Part shown: positions 42,875-52,646 of the stretch, in pieces
How positions within the stretch are numbered: the first letter of the stretch is position 1
How the letters are laid out: the number at the start of each line of letters is the position of its first letter
From: Luteimonas sp. 9C
GTDB taxonomy: Bacteria; Pseudomonadota; Gammaproteobacteria; Xanthomonadales; Xanthomonadaceae
Direction: 5' to 3'
Length of the DNA: 64,000 nucleotides
NCBI RefSeq assembly: GCF_902506295.1
Contig: NZ_LR733313.1
Coordinates: 124,001 to 188,000 of the forward strand
Notes under the pieces: generated by a model
Databases searched by the model: none
What the model was told of the DNA's origin: nothing
What the model saw: the letters and a program-made list of their open reading frames with translations, nothing else
Position numbers and translations under genes: made by a program

Positions 42875-42897
42875 CTCTGCTCAAGACGCGGGGGCGA

Positions 42898-43929
42898 TCA
42901 ATCTCCCATCTGCTTCTGCAGATGCTCCCAGCGCTCCTGCTCGTCGATCGTACGCTCGGCGGTGAGACGCGCTTCGAGACGGTCGAGACCGATCTCCTCG
43001 CCCGAATCGACGCTGTAGCCGTACTCGCCCGAATCGACGCGCTTGAGGGTACTGTCGATCTTGCCGATCAGCTTGCGGTAGCGGTCACGCGTGCGCAGCT
43101 CGAGCGAGTTCTCGGTTTCGCGGGTGGCGCGTTCGGCTTCGTCGCCGACGTCACGCACTTCGTCCTTGAGATTCTCGATCGTCTGCTTGGATTCCTCGAC
43201 CAGGTCCGCACGCCAGTTCAGCAGCCGCTGGCGGAAGTACTCGAGCTGCAACGCACTCATGTACTCCTCGTCGGCGCCGGGCTTGTAGCCCTGCGGAAGC
43301 ATGGGACGACCTGTTTCTGCATCGGTCTTGTACTGCACGACCTTCACCTTTGTTCTTGGCGCCGGCTCTTGCTGGCGCGCAACGCCCGCGACGGCGACTT
43401 TTCCGACCGGACGTGGACGCTTCGTGGGAGTGGATGCCGGCACCGGCTTCGGCGCGGCGGCTTTCGCCGGAGCGGGGGCCTTCTTCGCGGCCTCCGTCTT
43501 CGGGGCGGCAGCGGACTTGTCGGCAATCGACTTGGCCGGTGCCGCCTTCTTCGCAACGGGCTTGCTCGCCGCTGCGGGAGCAGCGGCCTTGGGCTTCGTC
43601 GCAGGCTTGGTGGCCGCGGCTTTCACCGGGGCTGCCTTCGCCATTTTCTTCGAGGGCACGCTCTTCGCAGTCACGTGCTTCGCAGCCGCCTTCGCCGGCG
43701 CTGCCTTGGGCGCGGGCCTGGACGCAGCGGCCTTCTTCGCAGGTGCCTTGGCCGGCGCCTTCTTCGCTGCCGGCTTGGCGGACGCGGACTTGGCGACGGG
43801 CTTCTTGGCAGCGGCGGGCTTCTTCGCTGCCGGCTTGGTGGCGGTGGCAGCCTTCTTCCCGACGGCGGCCTTCGCGGCGGGCTTTGCGGCCTTCTTGACG
43901 GCCTTCTTTGCGGGTTTCTTGACTGCCAC
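42898..43929 (-). CDS. DksA/TraR-type protein with Lys/Ala/Pro-rich N-terminal tail
   Basis: A 343-residue two-part protein. Residues 1 to about 190 are a low-complexity, strongly basic tail of AAKKPA/AKPAAKK repeats, like histone H1 or bacterial AlgP/HU tails. Residues about 210-343 are a DksA-type coiled-coil domain ([20 protein letters not shown] to LQKQMGD). The coiled-coil tip keeps an acidic pair ([10 protein letters not shown], near Asp260 and Asp263). The four zinc cysteines of DksA are replaced (Ser306, Ser309, Thr327, Glu330 by alignment). It probably binds RNA polymerase through the secondary channel and may touch DNA through the tail. This architecture occurs in xanthomonads. Confidence 0.85.
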   Translation of the reverse strand: MAVKKPAKKAVKKAAKPAAKAAVGKKAATATKPAAKKPAAAKKPVAKSASAKPAAKKAPAKAPAKKAAASRPAPKAAPAKAAAKHVTAKSVPSKKMAKAAPVKAAATKPATKPKAAAPAAASKPVAKKAAPAKSIADKSAAAPKTEAAKKAPAPAKAAAPKPVPASTPTKRPRPVGKVAVAGVARQQEPAPRTKVKVVQYKTDAETGRPMLPQGYKPGADEEYMSALQLEYFRQRLLNWRADLVEESKQTIENLKDEVRDVGDEAERATRETENSLELRTRDRYRKLIGKIDSTLKRVDSGEYGYSVDSGEEIGLDRLEARLTAERTIDEQERWEHLQKQMGD

Positions 43930-44041
43930 GTGCTGCGTTCCTTGTCATTCCCTTGGGCGGGGAAGCGGCGTGTTATACCCTGCATGCCCCTGCAGCGGCA
44001 ACCGTCCCGACCACCGTGTTCATCGCCCCCGCCGACCTGCC

Positions 44042-44278
44042 GTGATCGCGCGCCTGCTCATCTTCCTGTTGCGCGGCTACAAGCGCTTCCTCAGCCCCCT
44101 GCTCGGCCAGCGCTGCCGCTTCCATCCCAGCTGCTCGTCGTACGCGATGGTCGCCATCGCCCGCTTCGGCGTGCTGCGTGGTGGCTGGCTCGCGCTGCGC
44201 CGCCTGTCGCGCTGCCATCCCCTGCATCCGGGCGGACACGACCCCGTCCCGATGCCGAACCTGGACCCCAAGCCATGA
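44042..44278 (+). CDS. yidD: Membrane protein insertion efficiency factor YidD
   Basis: A 78-residue peripheral membrane protein assisting YidC-dependent insertion. Diagnostic sequence: [57 protein letters not shown], including the conserved cysteines of [12 protein letters not shown]. Translation likely begins at GTG 44042. Unusually it is not in the rpmH-rnpA-yidC cluster but precedes pyrC, with a 4-base ATGA overlap. Confidence 0.92.
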   Translation: MIARLLIFLLRGYKRFLSPLLGQRCRFHPSCSSYAMVAIARFGVLRGGWLALRRLSRCHPLHPGGHDPVPMPNLDPKP

Positions 44279-45624
44279 CCTCGACCCTGATCCGCAACGC
44301 CCGCCTCGTCAACGAAGGCCGCATCTTCGACGGTGACCTGCGCATCGCCGATGGCCGCATCGCCGCGATCGGCGGTGACCTGTCCGCCCGCGACGGCGAC
44401 ACGATCGTCGATGCCGCCGGCCGCTGGTTGCTGCCCGGCATGATCGACGACCAGGTGCACTTCCGCGAGCCGGGCATGGAGCACAAGGCCGACATGGCGA
44501 CCGAATCGGCCGCCGCCGTCGCCGGCGGGCTGACCAGTTTCATGGACATGCCCAACACCAGCCCACCGACGCTCAGCGCCGACGTGCTGCAGGACAAGTA
44601 CGACCGGGCCGCCGGCCGGGCCCGCGCGAACTACGGCTTCTACATGGGGGCGAGCAACGACAACCTCGACCATGTGCGCCGGATCGACCCGCTGACCACG
44701 CCGGGCGTGAAGGTATTCATGGGCGCCTCCACCGGCAACATGCTCGTCGATAACCCCGAAACGCTCGACGGCATCTTCCGCGAGACCCCGGTGCCGATCA
44801 TCACGCACTGCGAGGACACGCCGACGATCGACGCGATCCAGCGCGAATACGAGGCCAAGTACGGCGACGACATTCCGGCGCAATGCCACCCGGACATCCG
44901 CTCGCGCGAGGCCTGCATGAAGTCGACGCAGCTGGCCCTGTCGCTGGCACGCAAGCACGACACGCGCCTGCACGTGCTGCACATCTCGACCGCCGACGAG
45001 CTGGCCCTGTTCGAACGCGGCCCACTGGTCGATGCCGCCGGCAAGCTGCGCAAGCGCATCACCGCCGAGACCTGCATCCACTTCCTGCGCTTCGACCGCG
45101 CCGACTACGCGCGCCTGGGCCACAAGATCAAGTGCAACCCGGCGATCAAGGATGCGTCCGACCGCGAAGCGCTGCTGCGCGCGCTGGCCGACGACGTCAT
45201 CGACGTGCTGGCCACCGACCACGCGCCGCATCTGCTGAGCGAAAAGGAAAATCCGTACACGCGCGCGCCGAGCGGCCTGCCGCTGGTGCAGTTCGCGCTC
45301 AACGCCGCGCTCGAATGCGTGCACGAAGGGCATTTCGACATCGCTCGCGTCGTGCAGAAATTTGCGCACGCGCCGGCCCAGCTGTTCGACGTCGCCGAGC
45401 GCGGCTTCCTGCGCGAAGGGTATTTCGCCGACCTGGTGATGGTGGAGGACACGCCGTTCACCGTGACGCGCGAGCAGGTGCTGTCGAAATGCGGCTGGTC
45501 GCCGTTCGAAGGCACGACGTTCCGCTCGCGGATCGCGTCGACCTGGGTCAACGGTCGTCTGGCGTGGGACGGCACACAGCTGGTTGGCGACGCGGCCGGC
45601 CAGCGACTCGCGTTCTCGCGCTGA
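44275..45624 (+). CDS. pyrC: Dihydroorotase
   Basis: Pyrimidine-biosynthesis amidohydrolase of 449 residues, class I type. It has [23 protein letters not shown] near residue 55, the carboxylated-Lys region [14 protein letters not shown], metal His in PIITHCEDT and [11 protein letters not shown], and the catalytic Asp in [15 protein letters not shown]. In the first metal motif (usually DxHxH) the first His is Gln (DDQVHFR), a variant I recall from related dihydroorotases. The ATG at 44275 overlaps the yidD stop. No terminator follows before the peptidase gene. Confidence 0.92.
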   Translation: MTSTLIRNARLVNEGRIFDGDLRIADGRIAAIGGDLSARDGDTIVDAAGRWLLPGMIDDQVHFREPGMEHKADMATESAAAVAGGLTSFMDMPNTSPPTLSADVLQDKYDRAAGRARANYGFYMGASNDNLDHVRRIDPLTTPGVKVFMGASTGNMLVDNPETLDGIFRETPVPIITHCEDTPTIDAIQREYEAKYGDDIPAQCHPDIRSREACMKSTQLALSLARKHDTRLHVLHISTADELALFERGPLVDAAGKLRKRITAETCIHFLRFDRADYARLGHKIKCNPAIKDASDREALLRALADDVIDVLATDHAPHLLSEKENPYTRAPSGLPLVQFALNAALECVHEGHFDIARVVQKFAHAPAQLFDVAERGFLREGYFADLVMVEDTPFTVTREQVLSKCGWSPFEGTTFRSRIASTWVNGRLAWDGTQLVGDAAGQRLAFSR

Positions 45625-45700
45625 GGCCCCGGCGGAACAGCCTCTTCATCGCCGGGTGCGTAGCGTGCCCGGCGCCTTCCCTTCCTGCCCGGACCACCGC

Positions 45701-46534
45701 ATGTCCCTGCTCCGCCGCCTGCCCCTCCTGTGTTGCCTGATCCTCTACTCGCTGGTGTCCGCAGCGCCATTGGAGGCGCAGGACGCGGGCGATGTGCGGT
45801 TTCCGGCGCAGGTGCAACAGGGCAGCCTCGTCATCGGCAAGGTGCCGGCCGGCAGCCAGGTGCAGTATCGCGACCGCGCGCTGCGCGTCAGCGGTTACGG
45901 CACGGTGGTGCTCGGCGTGGGCCGCGACGAGGCGGGCCCCGTGCAGCTCGAGATCACCCGCGCGGACGGCAGCCGGCAGTCGTCAACGATCGCGATCACG
46001 CCCCGCGACTGGCCGGTGGAGCGCGTCAACGGCGTGCCGCCGGCCACGGTGAATCCGCCGGCGGCGATCGCCGAACGCATTCGCCGCGAACAGGCACAGG
46101 TCACCGAAGCGCGCGTGCGCGACGATGACCGCGTGGATTTCGGCAACGGTTTCATCCGACCGGTCGAAGGCCGTATCAGCGGCCGCTTCGGTCGCGCGCG
46201 CGCGTACAACGGCCAGCCGGGCGCACCGCATTCGGGCATGGACATCGCCGCCCCCACCGGCACGCCGGTCAAGGCGCCGGCTGCCGGCATCGTCACCTTC
46301 GCCGGTCCCAATCTTTATCTGACCGGCGGCACGCTGCTGCTCGATCACGGGCACGGCGTGAGTTCGAACTTCCTGCACCTGTCGCGCATCGACGCGAAAG
46401 TGGGCGATCGCGTCGAACAGGGCCAGGTGATCGGCGCCGTCGGCGCGACCGGGCGTGCGACCGGGCCGCATCTGCACTGGGGCATGAACTGGCTGGACGT
46501 GCGGGTGGATCCGCAGCTGGTGCTGGAGCGCTGA
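45701..46534 (+). CDS. Exported M23 (LytM) peptidase
   Basis: A 277-residue exported zinc endopeptidase-like protein acting on cell-wall peptide bridges or regulating amidases. It has a signal peptide (LLRRLPLLCCLILYSLVSAAPLEAQ), an N-terminal beta region, and a LytM domain with GRISGRFGRARAYNGQPGAPHSGMDIAAPTGTPV (HxxxD) and GRATGPHLHWGMNW (HxH), so all zinc ligands are present and it should be active. The ATG at 45701 is chosen because it begins the signal peptide. A GACGGCGC/GCGCCGTC hairpin (46537-46558) follows the stop. Confidence 0.92.
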   Translation: MSLLRRLPLLCCLILYSLVSAAPLEAQDAGDVRFPAQVQQGSLVIGKVPAGSQVQYRDRALRVSGYGTVVLGVGRDEAGPVQLEITRADGSRQSSTIAITPRDWPVERVNGVPPATVNPPAAIAERIRREQAQVTEARVRDDDRVDFGNGFIRPVEGRISGRFGRARAYNGQPGAPHSGMDIAAPTGTPVKAPAAGIVTFAGPNLYLTGGTLLLDHGHGVSSNFLHLSRIDAKVGDRVEQGQVIGAVGATGRATGPHLHWGMNWLDVRVDPQLVLER

Positions 46535-46580
46535 GTCGACGGCGCCCGCGAGCGCCGTCGTCGCACAGTCCCGGTTCGAT

Positions 46581-46608
46581 CACTGCCGGCATAACACTGC
46601 CGGCATAA
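46581..46608. repeat. Perfect 14-base tandem repeat
   Basis: CACTGCCGGCATAA occurs twice back to back (46581-46594 and 46595-46608) in the short gap between the M23 peptidase gene and folE2. The second copy runs into the A tract of the folE2 terminator. Confidence 0.9.
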
Positions 46609-46631
46609 AAAAGGAGCGTTCCGACCGCTCC
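46607..46631 (-). terminator. folE2 terminator
   Basis: On the minus strand GGAGCG/CGCTCC (46613-46631) is followed by six T residues. It lies 52 bases past the folE2 stop. Confidence 0.8.
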
Positions 46632-46683
46632 GTGTTTCGATCGCGCCGCCGCGGGGAGCCGGCAGGCGTCCGGATGCGCGCGC

Positions 46684-47595
46684 TCAGCCGCGCACGCGCG
46701 CCACCGCGTCGTGGGCGTGCAGGCTTTCGAAGTGCGACACCTTGGCCTCGAAACGCGCCACGCGCGGATCGGCCGACAGCGCCGCGGCGACGCGGCGGGC
46801 GGCGTCTTCGCAGAACATCAGGTTCTCGGCATTGAGGCTGGCGAAGGCCTGTTCGTCCTCGCGCTTGACCGCGGTCTGCACCGGCGTGCCGAGCGCGTGT
46901 TCCAGCGCATCGACGATCGCGAGGATCGGAAACGTGTCGACGTCCGCACCCAGGGTCAGACGCACGTCGGCGCGGCTGCGCTGGGCATGCGGCGTCGCGG
47001 CCAGTCCGCGCGGGGATGCCAGCCAGTCGCGTACGGCGTCGTAACCGCTGGTCTCGGGCGTGAAATCCCCGGCGAAGCGCGCGGCATTGAGCTGGCGCGA
47101 CAGCGCGGCCGACGCCGGACAGGTGCTGGAATACTCGACCGACAGCGACAGCGTCAGCGCCAGACCATCCGGGCCGAGCACGGCGTCGATCTCGACCGGA
47201 TAGGTTTTCCAGCCGCTGTGCGCACTGGCGAGCGCGGGGCGACGCAGCAGCTGGCCGTAGCACAGGGTGAGCTGCACGCGATCGGCGAGGCCGCGTTGCG
47301 AATCGATGCAGTCGCGCAGCACGCCCGCGATGGTTCCGCGATCCAGCACCTGGCGCGACAGCGCATCCTGCAGATGCAGGTACAGGCGCGACATATGGAT
47401 GCCGCGCGCGTCGGGATCGACCAGGTTCACGCCGATGTCGGCGGATGCCGGCACCGTCACCGCGCCGCCATCGGCATCCTCGATGCGCAGCGGCAATGCG
47501 ATGTTGCCCATGCCCACCCAGTCCAGCAGGCGCGCGGCCTGGGCCTGGTCGCCGGCGACATCGGGAAGGCGGTCGGTGGAAGATGCGGTGCTCAA
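46684..47595 (-). CDS. folE2: GTP cyclohydrolase FolE2
   Basis: Type IB GTP cyclohydrolase making dihydroneopterin triphosphate for folate and queuosine synthesis; not restricted to zinc as cofactor, so it is often used under zinc shortage. The 303-residue product has VGMGNIALPLRI, DPDARGIHMSRLYLHL, SVEYSSTCPASAALSRQL (metal Cys) and AVKREDEQAFASLNAENLMFCEDAARRV. The N-terminal in-frame start is a TTG at 47595, which is weak, and no good ATG lies nearby. I see no clear Zur site upstream. Confidence 0.92.
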   Translation of the reverse strand: MSTASSTDRLPDVAGDQAQAARLLDWVGMGNIALPLRIEDADGGAVTVPASADIGVNLVDPDARGIHMSRLYLHLQDALSRQVLDRGTIAGVLRDCIDSQRGLADRVQLTLCYGQLLRRPALASAHSGWKTYPVEIDAVLGPDGLALTLSLSVEYSSTCPASAALSRQLNAARFAGDFTPETSGYDAVRDWLASPRGLAATPHAQRSRADVRLTLGADVDTFPILAIVDALEHALGTPVQTAVKREDEQAFASLNAENLMFCEDAARRVAAALSADPRVARFEAKVSHFESLHAHDAVARVRG

Positions 47596-47732
47596 GACGG
47601 AACTCGTGGCGTTGGGCGGGAATGACGCGACGGGCGCTGGTGTCCGGCGCCCGTCGAGGGTTCCAGTCTACCGGCTCGACCGCATCGATCCTCGCAACGC
47701 TGCGTTTCCGCGCCCGTCCCCGCAGGCGATGT

Positions 47733-48395
47733 TCAGCGCGGACGCGCGGCGCGCCAGCTCGACCACAGCACCCGCGGGCCCGGCACCGGACGGCTCACGC
47801 CCTCACGCGCGAGCACGCGCAGACGTGCGCCGAGGATCGCATTCGCAATCCGGCGCGGCCGCGTGCCCGCTGCGGATGCAGGCCAGTCGGCCAACAGCTG
47901 CGCGGCGAGCGGCTGGTCCGTGCGCACGAACGCCTGCATCGCCAGCAGCGGCGCGGCGTCGATCCGGCCATCGCCGCTGTCGCGGCTGCCGTCGCCGAAC
48001 AGGCGCGACTCGCAGGCCGCGATCGCAAGTGCGAGATCCTGCAGCTGGGCGAGATTGCGCGCGGTATCGGCAGGATGTTCGCGGGTGGCGGGCAACAGAC
48101 GCAGCGCCAGGGCGAGCGTTTGCCACGGCGCATCCACGCGCTGCAACTGCGCGCCGAGCGGATGCCGGCGTGCGCCCTTGGCCCAGCCCTGCAGCTCGTC
48201 CTGCCACCACGCGAGCTTGGCAAGACCCGGCGTGGCATCGGTGCCTGCCCAGGCGGCATCGCACAGTTCGTCGAGCAGCGAGAACCAGGGCGCTGCGCGC
48301 TCACGCTGCGCGGGTGCGACGAAGGCCATGCCGATGCGCCATTCCGGCCAGCGTGCCTGCCATTTGCCGACGAAATCCTCGTCGCACGACTGCAT
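47733..48395 (-). CDS. Squalene/phytoene-synthase-like protein (degenerate)
   Basis: A 220-residue helical protein resembling the all-alpha prenyl-synthase fold (SQS/PSY, NDUFAF6-like). The stretch LLDELCDAAWAGTDATPGLAKLAWWQDELQGWAKGARRHPLGAQL matches the first half of that fold. The second Asp-rich motif needed for catalysis is not visible, and the protein is short. Function unknown; a role near ubiquinone or respiratory assembly is inference from ubiG upstream. The ATG at 48395 lies 8 bases after gph; a TTG at 48407 would give a 4-base overlap. Confidence 0.6.
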   Translation of the reverse strand: MQSCDEDFVGKWQARWPEWRIGMAFVAPAQRERAAPWFSLLDELCDAAWAGTDATPGLAKLAWWQDELQGWAKGARRHPLGAQLQRVDAPWQTLALALRLLPATREHPADTARNLAQLQDLALAIAACESRLFGDGSRDSGDGRIDAAPLLAMQAFVRTDQPLAAQLLADWPASAAGTRPRRIANAILGARLRVLAREGVSRPVPGPRVLWSSWRAARPR

Positions 48396-48403
48396 CTGCG
48401 TGC

Positions 48404-49090
48404 TCAAGGCTGCGGCCAGCCAGCCGGATCGGACAGCGCCTGGACTGCGTCATGCATCACGTCACCCTGCCAGGCGATCGGGTCGTCGTCATCGAGCCGG
48501 TACCCCCACAGGGCGACGATCGAGGGCATGCCCGCTGCACGCGCCGCGGCGATGTCGCGCGCGTCGTCACCGACGTAAACGCATGCCTCCGGCGCGATGC
48601 CGATCGCGTTGGCGGCGTGCAGCAACGGCATGGGATGCGGTTTGCGTTCGGCGAGCGTGTCGCCGCCGATCAGCACGGCGCAGCGCGTCTGCCAGCCGAG
48701 CTGCGGCAGGATCTGCACCGCCAGATATTCCGGTTTGTTCGTGACGATGCCCCAGGGCGTGCCCGCCGATTCCAGCGCGGCCAGCATCGGCTCGACGCCG
48801 TCGAACAGCACGCTGTGGCGGCCGAGTTCCTCGTCGTAGACGGCGAGAAACTCCGGCACCAGCGCCGCCACGCCGTCGGCATCAAGCTCGGGGAACGCGA
48901 CCGAGGCCATGGCGCGTGCACCGCGCGAGACCACGGGACGGATGTCGGCCAGCGCCAGCGGCGGACGATCGCGGCTGGCGAGCATCCGGTTGACGGTCGC
49001 GAGCATGTCGGGCGCGCTGTCGAGCAGCGTGCCGTCGAGATCGAACAGGGCGCCGGCAGGAAAGCGGGCTGCGGACGTCGAATCGCTCAC
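48404..49090 (-). CDS. gph: Phosphoglycolate phosphatase (HAD family)
   Basis: A 228-residue HAD hydrolase cleaving 2-phosphoglycolate. Motif I is [14 protein letters not shown], motif II is the Thr of [13 protein letters not shown], motif III Lys is in [12 protein letters not shown] and motif IV is [17 protein letters not shown]. The GTG start at 49090 overlaps the ubiG stop (GTGA). The ubiG-gph order is conserved in gammaproteobacteria, where the protein may also clear aberrant sugar phosphates or nucleotides. Confidence 0.93.
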   Translation of the reverse strand: MSDSTSAARFPAGALFDLDGTLLDSAPDMLATVNRMLASRDRPPLALADIRPVVSRGARAMASVAFPELDADGVAALVPEFLAVYDEELGRHSVLFDGVEPMLAALESAGTPWGIVTNKPEYLAVQILPQLGWQTRCAVLIGGDTLAERKPHPMPLLHAANAIGIAPEACVYVGDDARDIAAARAAGMPSIVALWGYRLDDDDPIAWQGDVMHDAVQALSDPAGWPQP

Positions 49091-49797
49091 TGCGGCTTCC
49101 GCGCCCAGGCCAAATAGTTCACGTCGGTGCGCGGGATCAGCCGCGCGCCGTTGCGCCACGGCTCGTACATCAGACCGGTGACGTCCTGCAGCTCCAGACC
49201 GGCCTCGCGCAGCCAGCCACCGAGTTCGGAGGGCTTGATGAAAGCCGCGTACTGGTGCGTGCCGCGCGGCAGCAGGCGCGCCACGTATTCCGCGCCGACG
49301 ATGGCCAGCGCGAATGCGGCCGGCGTGCGGTTGAGCGTGGACACGAACAGCGAGCCGCCCGGCTTGAGCAGCGTGGCGCAGGCTTGCAGGATCGCGCCCG
49401 GGTCCGGCACGTGCTCGAGCATTTCCATGCAGGTCACCGCATCGAAACTGCCCGGCTGCTCGGCGGCCAGCGCTTCGACCGACTGCACGCGGTAATCGAC
49501 CTGTACGCCGCTCTCCAGCCCGTGCAGCTTCGCGACCTTGACCAGATCCTCGGCCAGATCGATCGCCGTGACGTGCGCATGGCGCTGCGCCAATGCCTCG
49601 CTGAGCAGGCCGCCGCCGCATCCGACATCGAGGACGCGTGCGCCGTCGAGGCGGGTGCGCTCGCGCACGTAGTCCAGACGCACCGGATTGAGCGCGTGCA
49701 GCGCCTTCTGCGGGCCGTCGGCATCCCACCAGCGGTTGGCGAGCGCGCCGAACTTGTCGAGTTCGGCCTGGTGGAAGTTGTCGCGTGCTGCCGTCAT
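49087..49797 (-). CDS. ubiG: Ubiquinone biosynthesis O-methyltransferase UbiG
   Basis: SAM-dependent enzyme performing both O-methylations in ubiquinone synthesis. The 236-residue product starts [37 protein letters not shown], and the SAM motif is [16 protein letters not shown]. The stretches [16 protein letters not shown] and [31 protein letters not shown] are typical. The ATG at 49797 is preferred. It lies 10 bases after mtaD on the same strand and leads into gph. Confidence 0.96.
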   Translation of the reverse strand: MTAARDNFHQAELDKFGALANRWWDADGPQKALHALNPVRLDYVRERTRLDGARVLDVGCGGGLLSEALAQRHAHVTAIDLAEDLVKVAKLHGLESGVQVDYRVQSVEALAAEQPGSFDAVTCMEMLEHVPDPGAILQACATLLKPGGSLFVSTLNRTPAAFALAIVGAEYVARLLPRGTHQYAAFIKPSELGGWLREAGLELQDVTGLMYEPWRNGARLIPRTDVNYLAWARKPQ

Positions 49798-49807
49798 TGC
49801 GGGGTCC

Positions 49808-51151
49808 TCATGCGCCGTTGCGCAGGGTGGCGATGCGTTCGCGCCATTGACGCGCGTTCGCGGTGATGGCCTCGAGATCGAATCCGACCAGGGTGCGCGA
49901 CTGCAGCTTGGGCTGCCCGGCGATCCAGACATCGCCCACCTGGTGGCGGCCGGTCGCGTACACCAGCTGGGAGACCACGTGGTGCAGCGGCTGGGTCTCG
50001 ATCGGCGACAGATCGACGCAGATCAGGTCGGCCTGTTTGCCCGGCTCGATCGAACCGATGCGATCGCCGAAGCCGACCGCCTTCGCGCCCCCCAGCGTCG
50101 CCGCGCGAAGTGCGGTGAACGCATCGAAACCCGCGGCATCGTTGGCGACTGCCTTGGCCAGGATCGCCGCGGTGCGGGTCTCGCCGAACATGTCGAGATC
50201 GTTGTTGCTGGCCACGCCGTCGGTGCCGATCGCCAGGTTCACGCCGGCGCGTTCCAGGGCGCAGGCCGGGCAGAAACCCGAGGCCAGCTTGAGATTGGAT
50301 TCGGGGCAGTGCACCACGCTGACGCCGCGTTCGGCGCACAGGTGGATCTCGGCCTCGGTCAACTGGGTCATGTGCACCGCGATCAGGCGGTCGTTGACCA
50401 GGCCCAGACGCTCCAGACGCGCGAGCGGGCGCTGGCCGTGTTCGTCGATCGACTGCTGCACTTCCTGCGCGGTCTCGTGCAGATGCAGGTGCACCGGCAG
50501 ATCAAGCTGGTCGGCAAGCATGCGGATGCGCTCGAAGTTCGCATCGTTGACCGTATAGGGCGCATGCGGCGCGAACGCCATCGCGATCAGCGGATCGTCG
50601 CGCCACTGGTCGTGCACTTCGCCGGCCCGGTTGAAGTACTCGTCGTCGCTCTTCGCCCACGCGGTGGGGAAATCGATCACCGGCAGACCGACGCGCGCGC
50701 GGAACCCGTGACGCTTGTAGACCGCGGCCTGCACGTCGGGGAAGAAGTAGTTCTCGTTGACGCACGTGGTGCCGCCGCGAATCATCTCCGCCAGCGCCAG
50801 GGTGACGCCGTCGGCGACGAATTCCGGTCCGATCACCGCACCCTCGATCGGCCAGATGTGCTCCTGCAGCCAGACCTTGAGCGGCAGGTCGTCGGCGATG
50901 CCGCGCAGCAGCGTCATCGGGTTGTGGGTGTGCGCGTTGACCAGGCCGGGCAACAGCGCCGACTGCGGTCGCGAGACCGTCTCGGCCGGTGCGAACCGCT
51001 GCCGCGCCTCGGCGATGGGCAGCACCGCGACGATCTCGCCGCGATGCACCGCGACCGCGTGGTCGTCGAGCACCACCGCGTGCGGCTCCACCGGCACCAC
51101 GTGCGCGGCTTCGATCAGCAGGTCGATGGCTTGCGGGGTCGCGTCATGCAT
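49808..51151 (-). CDS. mtaD: 5-methylthioadenosine/S-adenosylhomocysteine deaminase (amidohydrolase)
   Basis: A 447-residue TRZ/ATZ-type amidohydrolase deaminating adenosine derivatives. Metal ligands: [37 protein letters not shown] and the catalytic Asp in [17 protein letters not shown]. It has the usual composite C-terminal beta domain ([14 protein letters not shown]). It directly precedes ubiG, whose methylations produce S-adenosylhomocysteine. Removing that inhibitor is a plausible link between the genes (inference). Confidence 0.88.
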   Translation of the reverse strand: MHDATPQAIDLLIEAAHVVPVEPHAVVLDDHAVAVHRGEIVAVLPIAEARQRFAPAETVSRPQSALLPGLVNAHTHNPMTLLRGIADDLPLKVWLQEHIWPIEGAVIGPEFVADGVTLALAEMIRGGTTCVNENYFFPDVQAAVYKRHGFRARVGLPVIDFPTAWAKSDDEYFNRAGEVHDQWRDDPLIAMAFAPHAPYTVNDANFERIRMLADQLDLPVHLHLHETAQEVQQSIDEHGQRPLARLERLGLVNDRLIAVHMTQLTEAEIHLCAERGVSVVHCPESNLKLASGFCPACALERAGVNLAIGTDGVASNNDLDMFGETRTAAILAKAVANDAAGFDAFTALRAATLGGAKAVGFGDRIGSIEPGKQADLICVDLSPIETQPLHHVVSQLVYATGRHQVGDVWIAGQPKLQSRTLVGFDLEAITANARQWRERIATLRNGA

Positions 51152-51153
51152 GT

Positions 51154-51984
51154 TCAGTTCTCCTCGGGGGACAGGGTCCAGAAGAATCCGTTCTCCAGCG
51201 CGGCCACGTCGTATCGGGTGCCGTCGTAGCGCACGACCCGGCTGTCGCGGCGGCGCACGGTCTTCTCGTCTTCGCGGTCGGCGGCGCTTTCGGTCCGCGT
51301 CACGTTCGCGGTCACGCGCAGGTCGGCGAACCCGTGGTGCGTGCTCCGCTCCACGCCGATGGTGAACGCCGCTTCCTCGGTCACCAGACGCTGGTCACGC
51401 GCCCAGCTGCAGGGCTCGCCGAGCACCCGGGACCAGAAATCCATGTGCGATGCGAAGACCGGCCGGAGCACGCGACCTTCGCGCACGTACAGCGTGAGTG
51501 CGTCGTTGAATCGGCCGTCCGGGCAGCTGGGCCCCGGCGCCGAGCTGCGCAGCACGACGCCGAATGCACGGGTGCCTTCGGCCAGGTCGTAACGCGCGGT
51601 GTCGAGCAGCACGCCGCCGTCGAGCAGCGCGAACGCCGCGTCTTCGCCGATCTCGCGCTCGTGGATCGCCAGCACCTCGGACGATTGCGCGTCGAGTACC
51701 GCGACCACCAAGCGAAGGGCCCGCTCGCCGACCGGCGCCTGCCCGCTGGGCGCATACGCGACCGCAGCGAGCGCGAGCGCATCGTCGTAGGGCCATACCC
51801 GGCAGGCCTGTGCAACGATCGGCGCGTCGCCTCCGGCAGGCAGCAGGCCCGCCGTACTCAAGGCATAGATCGTCTGCAGCGGACAGGCATCGCGGGGCGC
51901 GCCCGTCTCCACCGCATGTGCGCCGGTCGCCACCGACAGCAGCGCAAGCGCACCCGCCCACAGCCGCAGGCGCACACACCGCAT
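51154..51984 (-). CDS. Exported hypothetical protein
   Basis: A 276-residue protein with a signal peptide (RLRLWAGALALLSVATGAHAVETG). I do not recognise a family. It has scattered cysteines that could pair in the periplasm (DACPLQTIY, AQACRVWPYDD, GPSCPDGRFND, GEPCSWARD), beta-rich stretches such as LRLVVAVLDAQSSEVLAIHEREI and FAVVLRSS-like sequence, and a charged C-terminus (DREDEKTVRRRDSRVVRYDGTRY). It lies between efp and mtaD with only 2-base gaps, so it is probably transcribed with them. GTG 51990 is an alternative start overlapping the efp stop. Confidence 0.6.
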   Translation of the reverse strand: MRCVRLRLWAGALALLSVATGAHAVETGAPRDACPLQTIYALSTAGLLPAGGDAPIVAQACRVWPYDDALALAAVAYAPSGQAPVGERALRLVVAVLDAQSSEVLAIHEREIGEDAAFALLDGGVLLDTARYDLAEGTRAFGVVLRSSAPGPSCPDGRFNDALTLYVREGRVLRPVFASHMDFWSRVLGEPCSWARDQRLVTEEAAFTIGVERSTHHGFADLRVTANVTRTESAADREDEKTVRRRDSRVVRYDGTRYDVAALENGFFWTLSPEEN

Positions 51985-51986
51985 GC

Positions 51987-52553
51987 TCACTTCACCCGGC
52001 TGACGTACTCGCCCGAACGGGTGTCGACCTTGATCACTTCTTCCTGGCCGACGAACAGCGGCACGCGCACCACGGCGCCGGTTTCCAGCGTCGCCGGCTT
52101 GCCGCCACCACCCGAGGTGTCACCGCGCACGCCCGGATCGGTCTCGGTGATCTGCAGCTCGACGAAGTTCGGCGGCGTGACCTGGATCGGCGTGCCGTTC
52201 CACAGCGTCACCACGCACTGCTCCTCGCCCTTGAGCCACTTCTCCGCGCCGCCCATGCCGGCCTTGTCGGCCTGGACCTGCTCGAAGGACTCGGGATTCA
52301 TGAAGTGCCAGTACTCGCCGTCGCTGTAGAGGTACTGCATGTCGGTGTCCATGACATCGGCCACTTCCACCGAGTCGGTCGCCTTCATCGTCAGTTCCAC
52401 GACGCGGCCCGACTTGATGTTGCGGTACTTCATGCGCGTGAACGCCTGGCCCTTGCCCGGCTTCACGTACTCGGTGTCGATGATGACGCAAGGCTCGCCG
52501 TTGACCAGGATCTTCTGGCCGTTCTTGACGTCGTTCATGCCATAACTGGCCAT
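51987..52553 (-). CDS. efp: Elongation factor P
   Basis: Relieves ribosome stalling at polyproline. The 188-residue product has the EF-P start [22 protein letters not shown]. The modification loop is [10 protein letters not shown] with Lys34, and the C-terminus [30 protein letters not shown] is standard. A Lys rather than Arg at position 34, with epmB next door, indicates the beta-lysylation route and not EarP rhamnosylation. Divergent from epmB across 93 bases. Confidence 0.98.
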   Translation of the reverse strand: MASYGMNDVKNGQKILVNGEPCVIIDTEYVKPGKGQAFTRMKYRNIKSGRVVELTMKATDSVEVADVMDTDMQYLYSDGEYWHFMNPESFEQVQADKAGMGGAEKWLKGEEQCVVTLWNGTPIQVTPPNFVELQITETDPGVRGDTSGGGGKPATLETGAVVRVPLFVGQEEVIKVDTRSGEYVSRVK

Positions 52554-52646
52554 CTTTCGCTCCTGCTGGGCCGGGCGCGCCGGCGGCTACAATGTGGGGT
52601 TCCCGGGCCGCGACACGCGCGGACGGCTCTACGGATTCAATCGCAC

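Noticed and set aside
42847-44274. In-frame extension of the pyrC reading frame back over the DksA-like gene, suggesting a giant fusion
   Set aside because: The extension is antisense to the DksA-like gene and low-complexity. pyrC has a normal ATG at 44275 overlapping the yidD stop.
47596-47732. Zur-type operator sought upstream of folE2
   Set aside because: Only a GACGGGCGC/GCGCCCGTC hairpin (47629-47655) was seen; no AT-rich GTTATAnnATAAC-like palindrome is present.
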